Assembly: GCF_040869045.1 (NCBI RefSeq)
Contig: NC_090322.1
Span: forward strand, 189,347,477 to 189,411,476
Length of the DNA stretch: 64,000 bases
Reading direction: 5' to 3'
DNA from: Eurosta solidaginis
Lineage: Eukaryota; Arthropoda; Insecta; Diptera; Tephritidae
Positions within the stretch are counted from its first letter, which is position 1, and each line of letters begins with the position of its first letter. This document shows positions 24,325 to 33,115 of this stretch, piece after piece. The notes under the pieces are model-generated. The model was given only the letters and a program-made list of their open reading frames with translations. It did no database searches and was not told where the DNA came from. The position numbers and the translations under genes are program-made.

Positions 24325-24440
24325 CTAAGGCATGACGTATCTGAATGCGTTTGTAACCATTTCAACTATCGTAGGAGTGCGGGTTCGACTTCCACTCCCG
24401 GGAGAAAAGCCTTGAAGAGATTTACAAGGTATAATCGAAA
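24325..24440 (+). mobile_element. tRNA-like SINE head, second family (plus copy)
   Basis: CATGACGTATCTGAATGCG leads to AGGAGTGCGGGTTCGACTTCC with a B-box-like GGTTCGACT, then CCTTGAAGAGATTTACAAGG. The following flank (about 24512-24590) is a direct repeat of 24112-24185, although the SINE pieces are inverted relative to each other. Confidence 0.5.
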
Positions 24441-25040
24441 CAGCTGTCGCCTTGTCCGTCCTGATGTCACGTTGTTTAAATTTTTCCCAAATTATTAAAT
24501 ACATAATAAAATTAAAAAATTGCTTCAAATAAATGTTTTCATACATTTAAAAAAGCAATACGTGCAATCCCCGATTAAAACATAAACCGTTACGTTTTCG
24601 TTCTTCATAATCAAGTTTGCCTTTTCATAATCTTTACCATAATAGTTTGGGCCTTGTTATTTTTCAAACCAGAAACCGTAATCGTTTTCCTTTTCATAAT
24701 TTAAACAGTAACTTCTTCCTTCTTAATAATAAAAGTCGTATCCGTTTCCTTTTTTATAATTGAAACCGTAACCGTTTGGAATCGTATCCCTTTTCAAAAC
24801 TGAGCTGCAACAATATTTGTTCTAAACAGAAATATTCCATAGTCGAAACTGTAACCGTTTAAACCCCTTTTCTTGGGTAAACTCGAAACTTTAACCGATA
24901 TTTTTCAAAACAGGATCAGTGTACACTTCCACAACAAAAAAGTTTTCTTTTCCGAAACAGAAACTGCTAATGATTATTTTTTCGTAATCCAAACCATAAG
25001 CGTTAGATACCGTTTCTCCACGTTTGTCTAAAAAGACCAC

Positions 25041-26128
25041 CCTACAAGGCAACTTTGACTTTTAAGATCTTCATCGCTGCTGTTATTTATGTAAGTAAAA
25101 TAAACCAATAAAAAATATTCAGTTTAAAAAGGCCTGGAAAACCCTTTTTATATTGTGTAGTGTCCGTTTCAAGTTGTATTTCTTTTTCAGTTAGCCTTTC
25201 AGAACTTCAACGATACGTAGGTCGAACTATTTTTGCATTTTATAGCTAAACCAGGTCAGTTAATGCAACACGCACCAAATTATATGTTGTTGTTATCAAT
25301 GGTGATGAATAAATGATTTCAAAAGTTTCTGATATGCTAAACAGGGCAACAATATTTAGTCATAAAATTCTCACTACATTTATCAGAGCTTGTACAACTG
25401 ACCCCAATTCAAACAGCCCAGGAACATATTGCCATAACTGTCTAAAAAGCAGCATAAGTTTGAAGGAGGTGAAGATACTCGAGAATAGATACTACTATAG
25501 CTTTATTTCAAAACAAAAAGTATTTCATAGCACGAGATTAGGCTACTCACCAATGACAATCGTACAGTACGATATTCAAACCAAAATAGATGTTGCACGA
25601 ATATGCCCCCTTTTTCCAACAAAAGCCATTTTTTGTCTTGCTACTATTTATTTATTTATTACTTTTCAAAGCGTAAAGACACCCTTAAACCCATAGTAGA
25701 GAACTGCATGACTACCCATAAATCAGGTATCTAAATTTCGTAGAATAATTTTTATAACATTGCTTAATCGAAGGCCTAAGTACAAGGTCCCATAGTATAG
25801 GATTAGCACAAAATTAATTTTAATAAATTCCTCTCTAGTTATGGGCACATTTTGTTTCTTATATCACTTTGAAAGAATAGATCCGAAATACTTGTTCATT
25901 TGAGAGAGCAAAACCGAAACCGAAACATTATTTTAGAAGATTTCATTGCTGGGTAAGCATGTGACTCATTTTTAGCGCCCTCGTCAACTCTTTTACCAAA
26001 TACCTCAAAATTCTATATGCGGTTCTCTAGCTATGAACTTATACTTGAATCACTTCTTTACTTATTACAAAAATATGTGCTTAACCTATATTATTTTGAA
26101 CATACATTTTACTTTATCATGCCTTAAC
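25041..26128. other. No recognised gene
   Basis: A 127-codon plus-strand frame at 25313-25696 has no motif I recognise. No element ends are visible. Confidence 0.4.
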
Positions 26129-26138
26129 CTACTCATTA

Positions 26139-26501
26139 AAAAAAAAAATAAATGTAAGGCGCGATAACCTCCGAAAAGATCTAAGGCCGAGCTTCTCTTC
26201 CAATTTGCGTCGTGTTCCTCCTGATTTTACCTACAAATTGGCCGGACGGGACCTACATGTTTTATGCCGACTCCGAACGGCATCTGGAAGGCAGATGAGT
26301 TTTCACTGAGAGCTTTTCATGCCAGAAATACACCCGGATCGCTTGCCAGTCACTGCCGAGGGGCGACCCCGCTTAGAAAAAATTTCTTCTAATTGAAAAA
26401 CCTTATTTCTAAAATTTTGATGTTGCTTTGCCCGGGAGTTGAACCCAGGGCATACGGTGTGATAGGCGGAGCACGCTACCATCACACCACGGTGGCCGCC
26501 T
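26139..26501 (-). mobile_element. tRNA-derived SINE with target-site duplication
   Basis: CTACTCATTA occurs at 26129-26138 and 26502-26511 and brackets the element exactly. The minus strand starts GGCGGCCACCGTGGTGTGATGG (A box), has GGGTTCAACTCCCGGGC (B box), and ends in a poly(A)-like AATAAATTTTTTTTT-type tail. It is about 363 bp, transcribed in principle by RNA polymerase III from the internal promoter. This is one of the two cleanest copies. Confidence 0.85.
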
Positions 26502-26511
26502 CTACTCATTA

Positions 26512-26940
26512 CATTTTTCTATTATCAACAAAGCATATTGATTTTTTTTTTTTTTTTTGTAGTAATATTATTAAGGACGTAATAAATACGCCAAAATTAA
26601 TTAACGAATATCTAGTAAAGCAAATATGGAAAAAAACTCAATAAGATATAACGTTTCCTTTAAAGCAGAAATTTTAAATATAACCTGTAGCTTTTAACAG
26701 CCATCAATATTACTTACTTTGTTATTAGAAGCAATTTTACAGAAAATTTTTATATGCCACATTAACTTCACACTGTGCGTAACATGACTACAAGAGACGT
26801 ATGTATACTTAGACCTTATATAGTTTAAATGTATGTATGTTACGTTTTTCAGCACTCATTATTATTTAATAATTTTGATAAATAAAGGGCACATTTCTAA
26901 CTGATGTTGCTGTTGTATGAACAACAAAGGCACATACCGG
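26512..26940. other. No recognised feature
   Basis: AT-rich with a T run near 26542. Nothing assigned. Confidence 0.4.
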
Positions 26941-26949
26941 GTTGTTATC

Positions 26950-27690
26950 AAATTGTAATAAATTTGCTATACATATCATAGGTTATCGATGAAATAACGG
27001 TTTTTATAATTTATCGGTTTGTTATCAAAAAGATATATTTCTACAATCGAAGATACATTGACTGTTTATTTAAAGTTTATTGAGTTTTTGTTTGGAAAAG
27101 GTATCGATTTTTTTTCGAAAATGTATCGATTTTTTTAACAAAAAGTTGCCAATTACATAGAAATTATGAAAAGTTATCGATTTTCTATAAGTAAATTATT
27201 GAATTGCTATCAAAATGTTAAAGGAAGTCTATGGATTTCTTATCGGTCCATTACAAATTCGTAATTGACACGTTATCGGCTTGTAAGAAAAATGCTACCG
27301 CTAAAACTTCAATATTGAACTGACGACACATCTGTAGTAAGTCGATAAGAACGCAATAAGAACCCGATTACTGAGCGATAGCAAAACGATAACTCAGAAA
27401 TAATAATACGTTAGAAATAATAAGTCAATTATAAACCAACAAACTATCGAAATCGGTTTTAAAATAAACAGCCGATCAAGTGCTCTAAAAAAGCCCGAAG
27501 TTGCATATTCGAGTTTGGTATTTTTGTATTCGTTGTGTTTAAACTTCAACCCGCATTCGAGCTCCCGTAAATAAAAAAAAGTAAGTTTTCTGGAGGTACA
27601 GCTGAATTACTACGTATTGTACTTCACAAGTACTTGGTAGTCACGCCTTTTTTGTCCAAATTTTTTATACATACTTAGATCGATCACGTC
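26950..27690. repeat. TTATCGAT array with polarity switch and conserved flank
   Basis: Plus-polarity units (GGTTATCGATG, GTATCGATTTTTTTT) run from about 26980 to 27290. A centre with CTTCAATATTGAA and GACACATCTGTA follows, then reversed units (GTCGATAAGAAC, CGATAACTC). The flank 27470-27690 matches 11.55-11.76 kb. The centre closely matches that at 38.25 kb. Confidence 0.6.
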
Positions 27691-29205
27691 ACTACTGATG
27701 GTGTATTTAGGCAACATAATTATATTGGACAAGTTTGTAAAGACTAGACCATTAAACAACTTTGTTTAATAAAGTGGTCGTCAACAAGCTTTGCTTCGGT
27801 ATTATAACCAAGAAGCATACTTTTGCCAAGCTACAAAGTGATGTCAACAACTTTCTATCCATCGAACGCCCATCTTCCTAAATTTTAACAAATTTCTATT
27901 TTGCATCATAATATTAACGCCTTCGCCAAACTTCACCAATTTATTAGTATGTATTGTCCCAATGTTACAATTTTTCGAAATATTCGATATGGGAAAAGTG
28001 GGCGTCGTTACAATCTGATTTCAACTATTTATAATACCAATATAGAAATTCTAACTTAAGTTTACCTTTACGTATACGCTGCACATAATTTCGTCTTGTT
28101 GCACGAACGAAGGGCAGCCAAGACTTTAATTGTATATACATACGTCCGCTAAAACATTATAACTAAGTTTTATATTTTAATTAAACCTCATTCATTTCTA
28201 AATACTCTCATAAAATTAGATCGGAAACATAAAAACCGGAGAATGTTTCCATTATTTTCCACATATATTTAAAGTGCAGAAAAACTCCCAGACTAAATTT
28301 GGTAAAGTTATCTCAATTTCTGCTCAACTTTTCGAACATGGTCAAAAATTTTAGTTTATTTTTTAGACCTTGCAAAGACCTTTTCAGACCCTTAAATAGA
28401 TTCAAGTACATTTTAAGTTATTTTAGCTTCCGTTTTATTACAGACACTTGATCATCATTTTCGAATGAATACCATTTTTGATAAAAAGTTTAAAACTGAA
28501 ACCGAAAAATTTTACCCGTGTTGAATTTTTTAAGTTTTTTGATCTATATTAATAATGGTTTATTAGAGGATAAACTCAATTTAGTCCACAAAAATTTGAA
28601 AAACCATGATCGGTTTGAAATCAAAACTTAAAAGATCTATATACCAATCTAGCAGAGGACTAATGTTAATTATATTTTGGTTTTAATTTCAGACCAATGA
28701 AACCCCAAAATGTCTACCCTTATTCGCGGCATCACCTTAAAACTTTTACATAGATTATTCAAATATAAAGCAAAATACCCTTCTGTACATCTATACTCAA
28801 AAAAATTGTTCTAAATTCATATTCTATGGTGTAAGCTAAGGACCAATTTTAGTGTAAAATATAAACTTCAATGTTTTAATTCTTGCTGTTGAAGCGTTCA
28901 AAGATATACTCAAGTATTTGCCTAAAAATCAAATAGAAATGTTTTAATTCGAGTTTATTTTTGTTGCACATTTCATAAAAGGTTTTGAATCGAAACCGAA
29001 ATGTTTTAATATTGATGTTTCTTGGTTTGAAAATGTAAATTTTCTGAACGAAAATTTAAACCAAAATGATTCATTTCAAAACCAGTCACATGAGTTTTTT
29101 AAACTTGACAAGGTCTTATGTAAAACCATAAGATATTTGTCACATACATATATAGTCCACAAATTGTATGATTTTATTTTAAATTTTCAGCAGACGATAT
29201 AAAAA
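27691..29205. other. Diverged repeat remnants, no gene
   Basis: About 27.96-28.06 kb resembles a family A internal piece (CGAAATATTCGATATGGG then AAAAGTGGGCGTCG). Between 28.4 and 29.1 kb phrases like GAAACCGAAATGTTTTAA recur irregularly. No coding signal. Confidence 0.4.
29195..29205 (+). repeat. Candidate target-site duplication, left copy
   Basis: CGATATAAAAA occurs here and at 32880-32890, just outside the Penelope-like insertion. It is 11 bp and AT-rich, so chance cannot be excluded. Confidence 0.55.
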
Positions 29206-29206
29206 C

Positions 29207-30687
29207 AGATTAAGTTTCCTTTAAGCTATTCTGATCTATTTCGTTGTAGTGCGAATAAAAACAAGGTTTATTCCACCTTACGGCCCAACGTTTCGCCAAA
29301 TTTCCTTGGCATCATCAGTGGCGTAATATTCTATTTATTATTGTTTAAAATAAAAACAACAAGAAATGCAAAAGTTACAATATTAAATTTTTAAATGCTT
29401 ATGAATATACATACATCCACAGACAAAACTCAACGAAACAGATGAACAAATACAACATACTTCTGAAAATCAACTTACTTTAGATGTGGCGGTAGACAAA
29501 ATTATAAAATGAAAATAAATAAAATTTACAAAAATTATACCATTAATTACATATAAAATCGGTACCATCGAGTTGTGGTACACTTTGTCACATTAAACAC
29601 TATAAACATAATAAATAAGCTGCGGCAATATTGTCAGTATCTTCCTTCCTGTTGATTGTCTTTTCTCTATTTTGCAGTATCCGTAGGCTGTCTAAAGTGT
29701 ATCGTTTTCTTTCTCTCATTTCTTTATCTAAAACTTTCGCGCCTGCAAAGTCAGCTCTGTGATTATTTGTTATTGCATGCTGCGCTAATGCTGTGCTTTG
29801 TTTTTGTTTTCGTATATCGGCTTCATGTTCAGATAGTCGCGTACCTAAAGCTCGTTTGGTCGTCCCGATGTACACTTTGTTGCATTTTTCTTCGTCGTTT
29901 CCTTTGCATTGTATTTGATACACTACGTTGCTTTGTTGTTGGAGATCTACAGGGAATTTTGTTTTTTTAAATCAAGTCGCCAAAGTGCAATTTGATTTAA
30001 AAGCCAATGTCTTGTTTGATGTTTTTATAAAATCTCGCACGAAGTTTTCTGTGAGCCTAGGAATATATGTGACACTGAAGTATTGCTTTGTTTGGTTGTT
30101 GTTGCCTGTGTGTGTTGTTTGAAGTCTAGTATTTTTGATGTCCATTTGTTTTTGCATGATTAGGCTTGATATCAAGTAGTCGGGGTAATCATTCTTTCTA
30201 AGTGTCATTTTGATTTTTCTTATATAGCGTCGTGAAATGTTTGATGGTTGCTTGTCAATATTTTGCTAATGAGGTTCTTGGCAGTATTTATTTTATATTT
30301 TAAAGGTTGCGATGAAAAATAATTTATTAGGCGCCCAGAAGCAGTTGGTTTGGAATACCAATCTAATATTAAAACGTTGTTATTTCTATATATTCGTGTA
30401 TCTAAGAAAGGGATACTGCCGTTTTCTTCTTTTTCTATGGTAAATTTCAATTTGTTGTGGTATTTGTTCAATGTATTTAAAATTATATTTGCGTCTTTTT
30501 GACTATGGCGAATATGTCATCAACGTATTTTATAAGGAACTTTATTTGTATGTTGTGTTGTTTTTGGAGTTCTGTGAGAGTGTAGTTTAGTAAATCGTTC
30601 ATGACTATATCTGCGATGGTTGGAGAGAGGGGGTTGCCCATCGGCATTCCATGTGTTTGTGTGTATATTTTGTCGTTGTAGGTGAAA
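29207..30687 (-). pseudogene. Left arm: partial Penelope-like RT C-terminus and GIY-YIG nuclease
   Basis: On the minus strand 30687-30520 encodes HGMPMGNPLSPTIADIVMND-type RT residues followed by the YVDD box. A length change of about 4 bases near 30500 shifts the frame. At 30471-30220 comes KLKFTIEKEENGSIPFLDTR. At 30208-29972 is the linker MTLRKNDYPDYLISS. At 29923-29600 is the GIY-YIG domain with VYIGTTKRALGTRLSEHEAD. Relative to the right arm it shares the frameshift after FHDAI and the TGA before the nuclease, and has its own extra frameshift. It begins abruptly at TTTCACCTAC, which is the 5' truncation point. Confidence 0.85.
29270..29327 (-). ncRNA. Hammerhead ribozyme candidate, left arm
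   Basis: Minus-strand core CTGATGA, stem II GCCAA/UUGGC (5 bp, all Watson-Crick) around a GGAAAU loop, GAAA, a 3-bp stem III ACG/CGU with a 6-base loop, and A at the cleavage position. Stem I pairs 7 of 9 positions between the flanking strands. All conserved hammerhead core boxes are present in the right order. Very short stem III is a known feature of Penelope-like hammerheads. Confidence 0.75.
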
Positions 30688-31830
30688 CAAATTTATACTA
30701 AAAAAAAAATTTATACTAGAAACATACAACAAAACAAAGGTTTTTCTAAAAACACACAAAGAGGGCAGAGTCGTAACAGACGCGGACAAGGTAACAAAAC
30801 AGTCGTTCTCTACAAAAATGACGACAATATAAAAATGGACAAATTACTAGGAGACAAGAATACTTACAAAGCAATAAGAAGTGACCCGACAAATACATTA
30901 CAGGGAAAAAACAATAACATAGTACAGGAGCTTTGGAAAGGCAAACACATAAGCATAAAGGAAAAACAACAATTGACCAGCTCAGCAGCAACTTCCCCCC
31001 GGTTATATGGATTACCAAAAATCCATAAACCTGAATGTCCGTTACGTCCAATTGTCTTGTCCACCAATGTTCCATGTTACCATTTGTCCACACTCATCGG
31101 AAGAATTCTACAACCACTAATTTCGGCTGAATACAATGTTAAAAATTCACTGGACTTTAAAGAAAGATTGAACAGCGTGAATGTATGTGATGAAGATATG
31201 TTATTCTCTTTTGATGTCTTCTCTTTTTTTACTAATATACCTACAAATTTAGCATCCAAAATAATAATGCAAAAATGGGAGGAGGTAGAAAAGAATACGA
31301 GCATAAGCAGAAGCAAGTTCAAGAATGATCTGGACTTCTGTCTCAAAGACAACAACTATTTCACCTACAACGACAAAATATACACACAAACGCATGGAAT
31401 GCCGATGGGCAACCCCCTCTCCCCAATCATCGCAGATATAGTCATGAACGATTTACTAAACTACACTCTCACAGAACTCCAAAAACAACACAACATACAA
31501 ATAAAGTTCCTTATAAAATACGTTGATGACATATTCGCCATAGTCAAAAGAAAAGACGCAAATATAATTTTAAATACATTGAACAAATACCACAATAAAT
31601 TGAAATTTACCATAGAAAAAGAAGAAAACGGCAGTATCCCTTTCTTAGACACACGAATATATAGAAATAATAACGTTTTAATATTAGATTGGTATTCCAA
31701 ACCAACTGCTTCTGGGCGCCTAATAAATTATTTTTCATCGCAACCTTTAAAATATAAAATAAATACTGCCGAGAACCTCATAAGCAAAATATTGACAATC
31801 AACCATCAAACATTTCACGACGCTATATAA
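30688..31830 (+). pseudogene. Penelope-like reverse transcriptase, 5'-truncated
   Basis: One open frame of about 382 residues covers most RT motifs. In order they are GNKTVVLYKND near residue 37, SPRLYGLPKIHKPECPLRPIV near 105-125, LFSFDVFSFFTNIP with the first catalytic Asp near 177, HGMPMGNPLSPIIAD near 238-252, IKYVDDIFAIV near 277 with the paired Asp, and IPFLDTRI near 316. PKIHK and PLRPI are hallmarks of Penelope-like and telomerase-related RTs. The usual N-terminal region is missing; the frame starts in a short duplicated AAATTTATACTA segment at 30688-30712. The frame ends at 31830 by a frameshift; the protein continues in another frame as RRYIRKIKMTLRKN. The first ATG is not a meaningful start. 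Confidence 0.9.
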
Positions 31831-32450
31831 GAAAAATCAAAATGACACTTAGAAAGAATAATTACCCCGACTACTTGATATCAAGCATAATCATGCAAAA
31901 ACAAATGTACATCAGAAATACTAGACTTCAAACAACACACACAGGCAACAACAACCAAACAGATCAATACTTCAGTGTCACATATATTCCTAGGCTCACA
32001 GAAAACTTCGCGCGAGATCTTATAAAAACATCAAACAAGACATTGGCTTTTAAATCAAATTGCATTTTGGCGACTTGATTTACAAAAACAAAATTCCCTG
32101 TAGATCTCCAACAACAAAGCAACGTAGTGTATCAAATACAATGCAAAGGAAACGACGAAGAAAAATGCAACAAAGTGTACATCGGGACGACCAAACGAGC
32201 TTTAGGTACGCGACTATCTGAACATGAAGCCGATATACGAAAACAAAAACAAAGCACAGCATTAGCGCAGCATGCAATAACAAATAATCACAGAGCTGAC
32301 TTTGCAGGCGCGAAAGTTTTAGATAAAGAAATGAGAGAAAGAAAACGATACACTTTAGACAGCCTACGGATACTGCAAAATAGAGAAAAGACAATCAACA
32401 GGAAGGAAGATACTGACAATATTGCCGCAGCTTATTTATTATGTTTATAG
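31818..32450 (+). pseudogene. Penelope-like linker and GIY-YIG endonuclease
   Basis: In frame 3 the sequence reads RRYIRKIKMTLRKNNYPDYL, then VTYIPRLTENFARDLI, then meets a TGA at 32076-32078. Translation resumes directly as FTKTKFPVDLQQQSNVVYQI and the nuclease: VYQIQC, VYIGTTKRALGTRLSEH with the YIG-like triad and conserved Arg, then HEAD and RKEDTDNIAAAY. The order RT, linker, GIY-YIG is that of EN-containing Penelope-like elements, where the nuclease nicks the target for integration. The TGA and the upstream frameshift are present in both arms. Confidence 0.88.
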
Positions 32451-32724
32451 TGTTTAATGTGACAAAGTGTACCACAACTCGATGGTACCGATTTTATATG
32501 TAATTAATGGTATAATTTTTGTAAATTTTATTTATTTTCGTTTTGTAATTTTGTCTACCGCCACATCTAAAGTAAGTTGATTTTCAGAAGTATGTTGTAT
32601 TTATTCATCTGTTTCGTTGAGTTTTGTCTGTGGATATATGTATATTCATAAGCATTTAAAAATTTTAGTATTGTAACTTTTTGCATTTCTTGTTGTTTTT
32701 ATTTTATATAACAATAAATAGAAT

Positions 32725-32782
32725 ATTACGCCCCTGATGATGTCAAGGAAATTTGGCGAAACGTTGGGCCGTAAGGTGGAAT
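32725..32782 (+). ncRNA. Hammerhead ribozyme candidate, right arm
   Basis: CTGATGA at 32734-32740, stem II GUCAA/UUGGC (42-46 with 53-57, one G-U pair), GAAA at 32758-32761, stem III ACG (32761-32763) with CGU (32770-32772), cleavage base A32773. Stem I pairs 32725-32733 with 32774-32782 at 7 of 9 positions. Compared with the left arm, one stem II pair changes from C-G to U-G, so pairing is kept. Confidence 0.75.
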
Positions 32783-32879
32783 AAACCTTGTTTTTATTCG
32801 CACTACAACGAAATAGATCAGAATAGCTTAAAGGAAACTTAATCTCCACATATGTCATACTGATCGGAAGAAAATTATT

Positions 32880-32890
32880 CGATATAAAAA
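32880..32890 (+). repeat. Candidate target-site duplication, right copy
   Basis: CGATATAAAAA, identical to 29195-29205. Confidence 0.55.
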
Positions 32891-33115
32891 GAAGTTTTGG
32901 TTTCCAAACGGCTTCGCTCATTTGTAAAAAAACAGTTAATGTCAAAAAAACAATGCCCTCTGCAAATGTATCGGAACTGCTCAATTTTTTATTAATTTAT
33001 GGCACTAACACTATTATAGGATGATTAGCTAAAAAGGGCGCGGAACTCCTGTTTTAAAAAGTGTTTTAACTCTCATACTTTGCGTAATAAGATTAATGTT
33101 ATCTTTTAATTAATA
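32891..33115. other. Family A-like remnant flanking the Penelope-like insertion
   Basis: Phrases such as TTATGGCACTAACACTATT and AAAAAGGGCGCGGAACTCC resemble family A internal sequence, but no ends are visible. Confidence 0.35.

Larger units (their letters stand above)
23660..25040. repeat. Degenerate AACCGT minisatellite with embedded tRNA-like pieces
   Basis: Units resembling TTCATAATCGAAACCG plus TAACCGTTTCC recur at roughly 24- to 30-base spacing through most of the region. They are diverged, and some carry only the CCGTAACCG core. Two tRNA-like segments in opposite orientation interrupt it at about 24.0 and 24.33 kb. Confidence 0.55.
31359..32845 (+). repeat. Right inverted arm of the Penelope-like element
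   Basis: Reverse complement of 29207-30687, starting at TTTCACCTAC and ending at ACTTAATCT. The arms differ by scattered substitutions and a few small indels. Confidence 0.9.
29206..32879. mobile_element. Penelope-like retroelement in divergent two-arm arrangement
   Basis: A left arm (29207-30687, minus) and a right arm (31359-32845, plus) are near-identical inverted copies of about 1.48 kb. Each holds the RT palm end, GIY-YIG nuclease and a terminal region with a hammerhead candidate. Only the plus copy continues further 5' (30688-31358). A 34-base tail (32846-32879) lies outside the right arm and is not mirrored on the left. Penelope-like elements are known for inverted partial copies, RT plus GIY-YIG proteins and hammerhead motifs in their terminal repeats. 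From memory, D. virilis Penelope copies also carry a 34-bp one-sided extension. Both arms share coding lesions, so the element is not autonomous. Confidence 0.9.

Noticed and set aside
26303..26509. Frame containing GGHRGVMVACSAYHTVCPG, also at 33552-33734
   Set aside because: It is translation of the tRNA-derived SINE, present in several copies.
29656..30122. Plus-strand frames rich in Cys/Val/Phe at 29.66-30.12 kb and their mirror at 32080-32394 (-)
   Set aside because: They are shadows of the GIY-YIG and linker coding strand, duplicated because the arms are inverted copies.
30746..31355. Open frames antisense to the Penelope-like RT
   Set aside because: They overlap a well-supported RT frame on the other strand and have no motif of their own.
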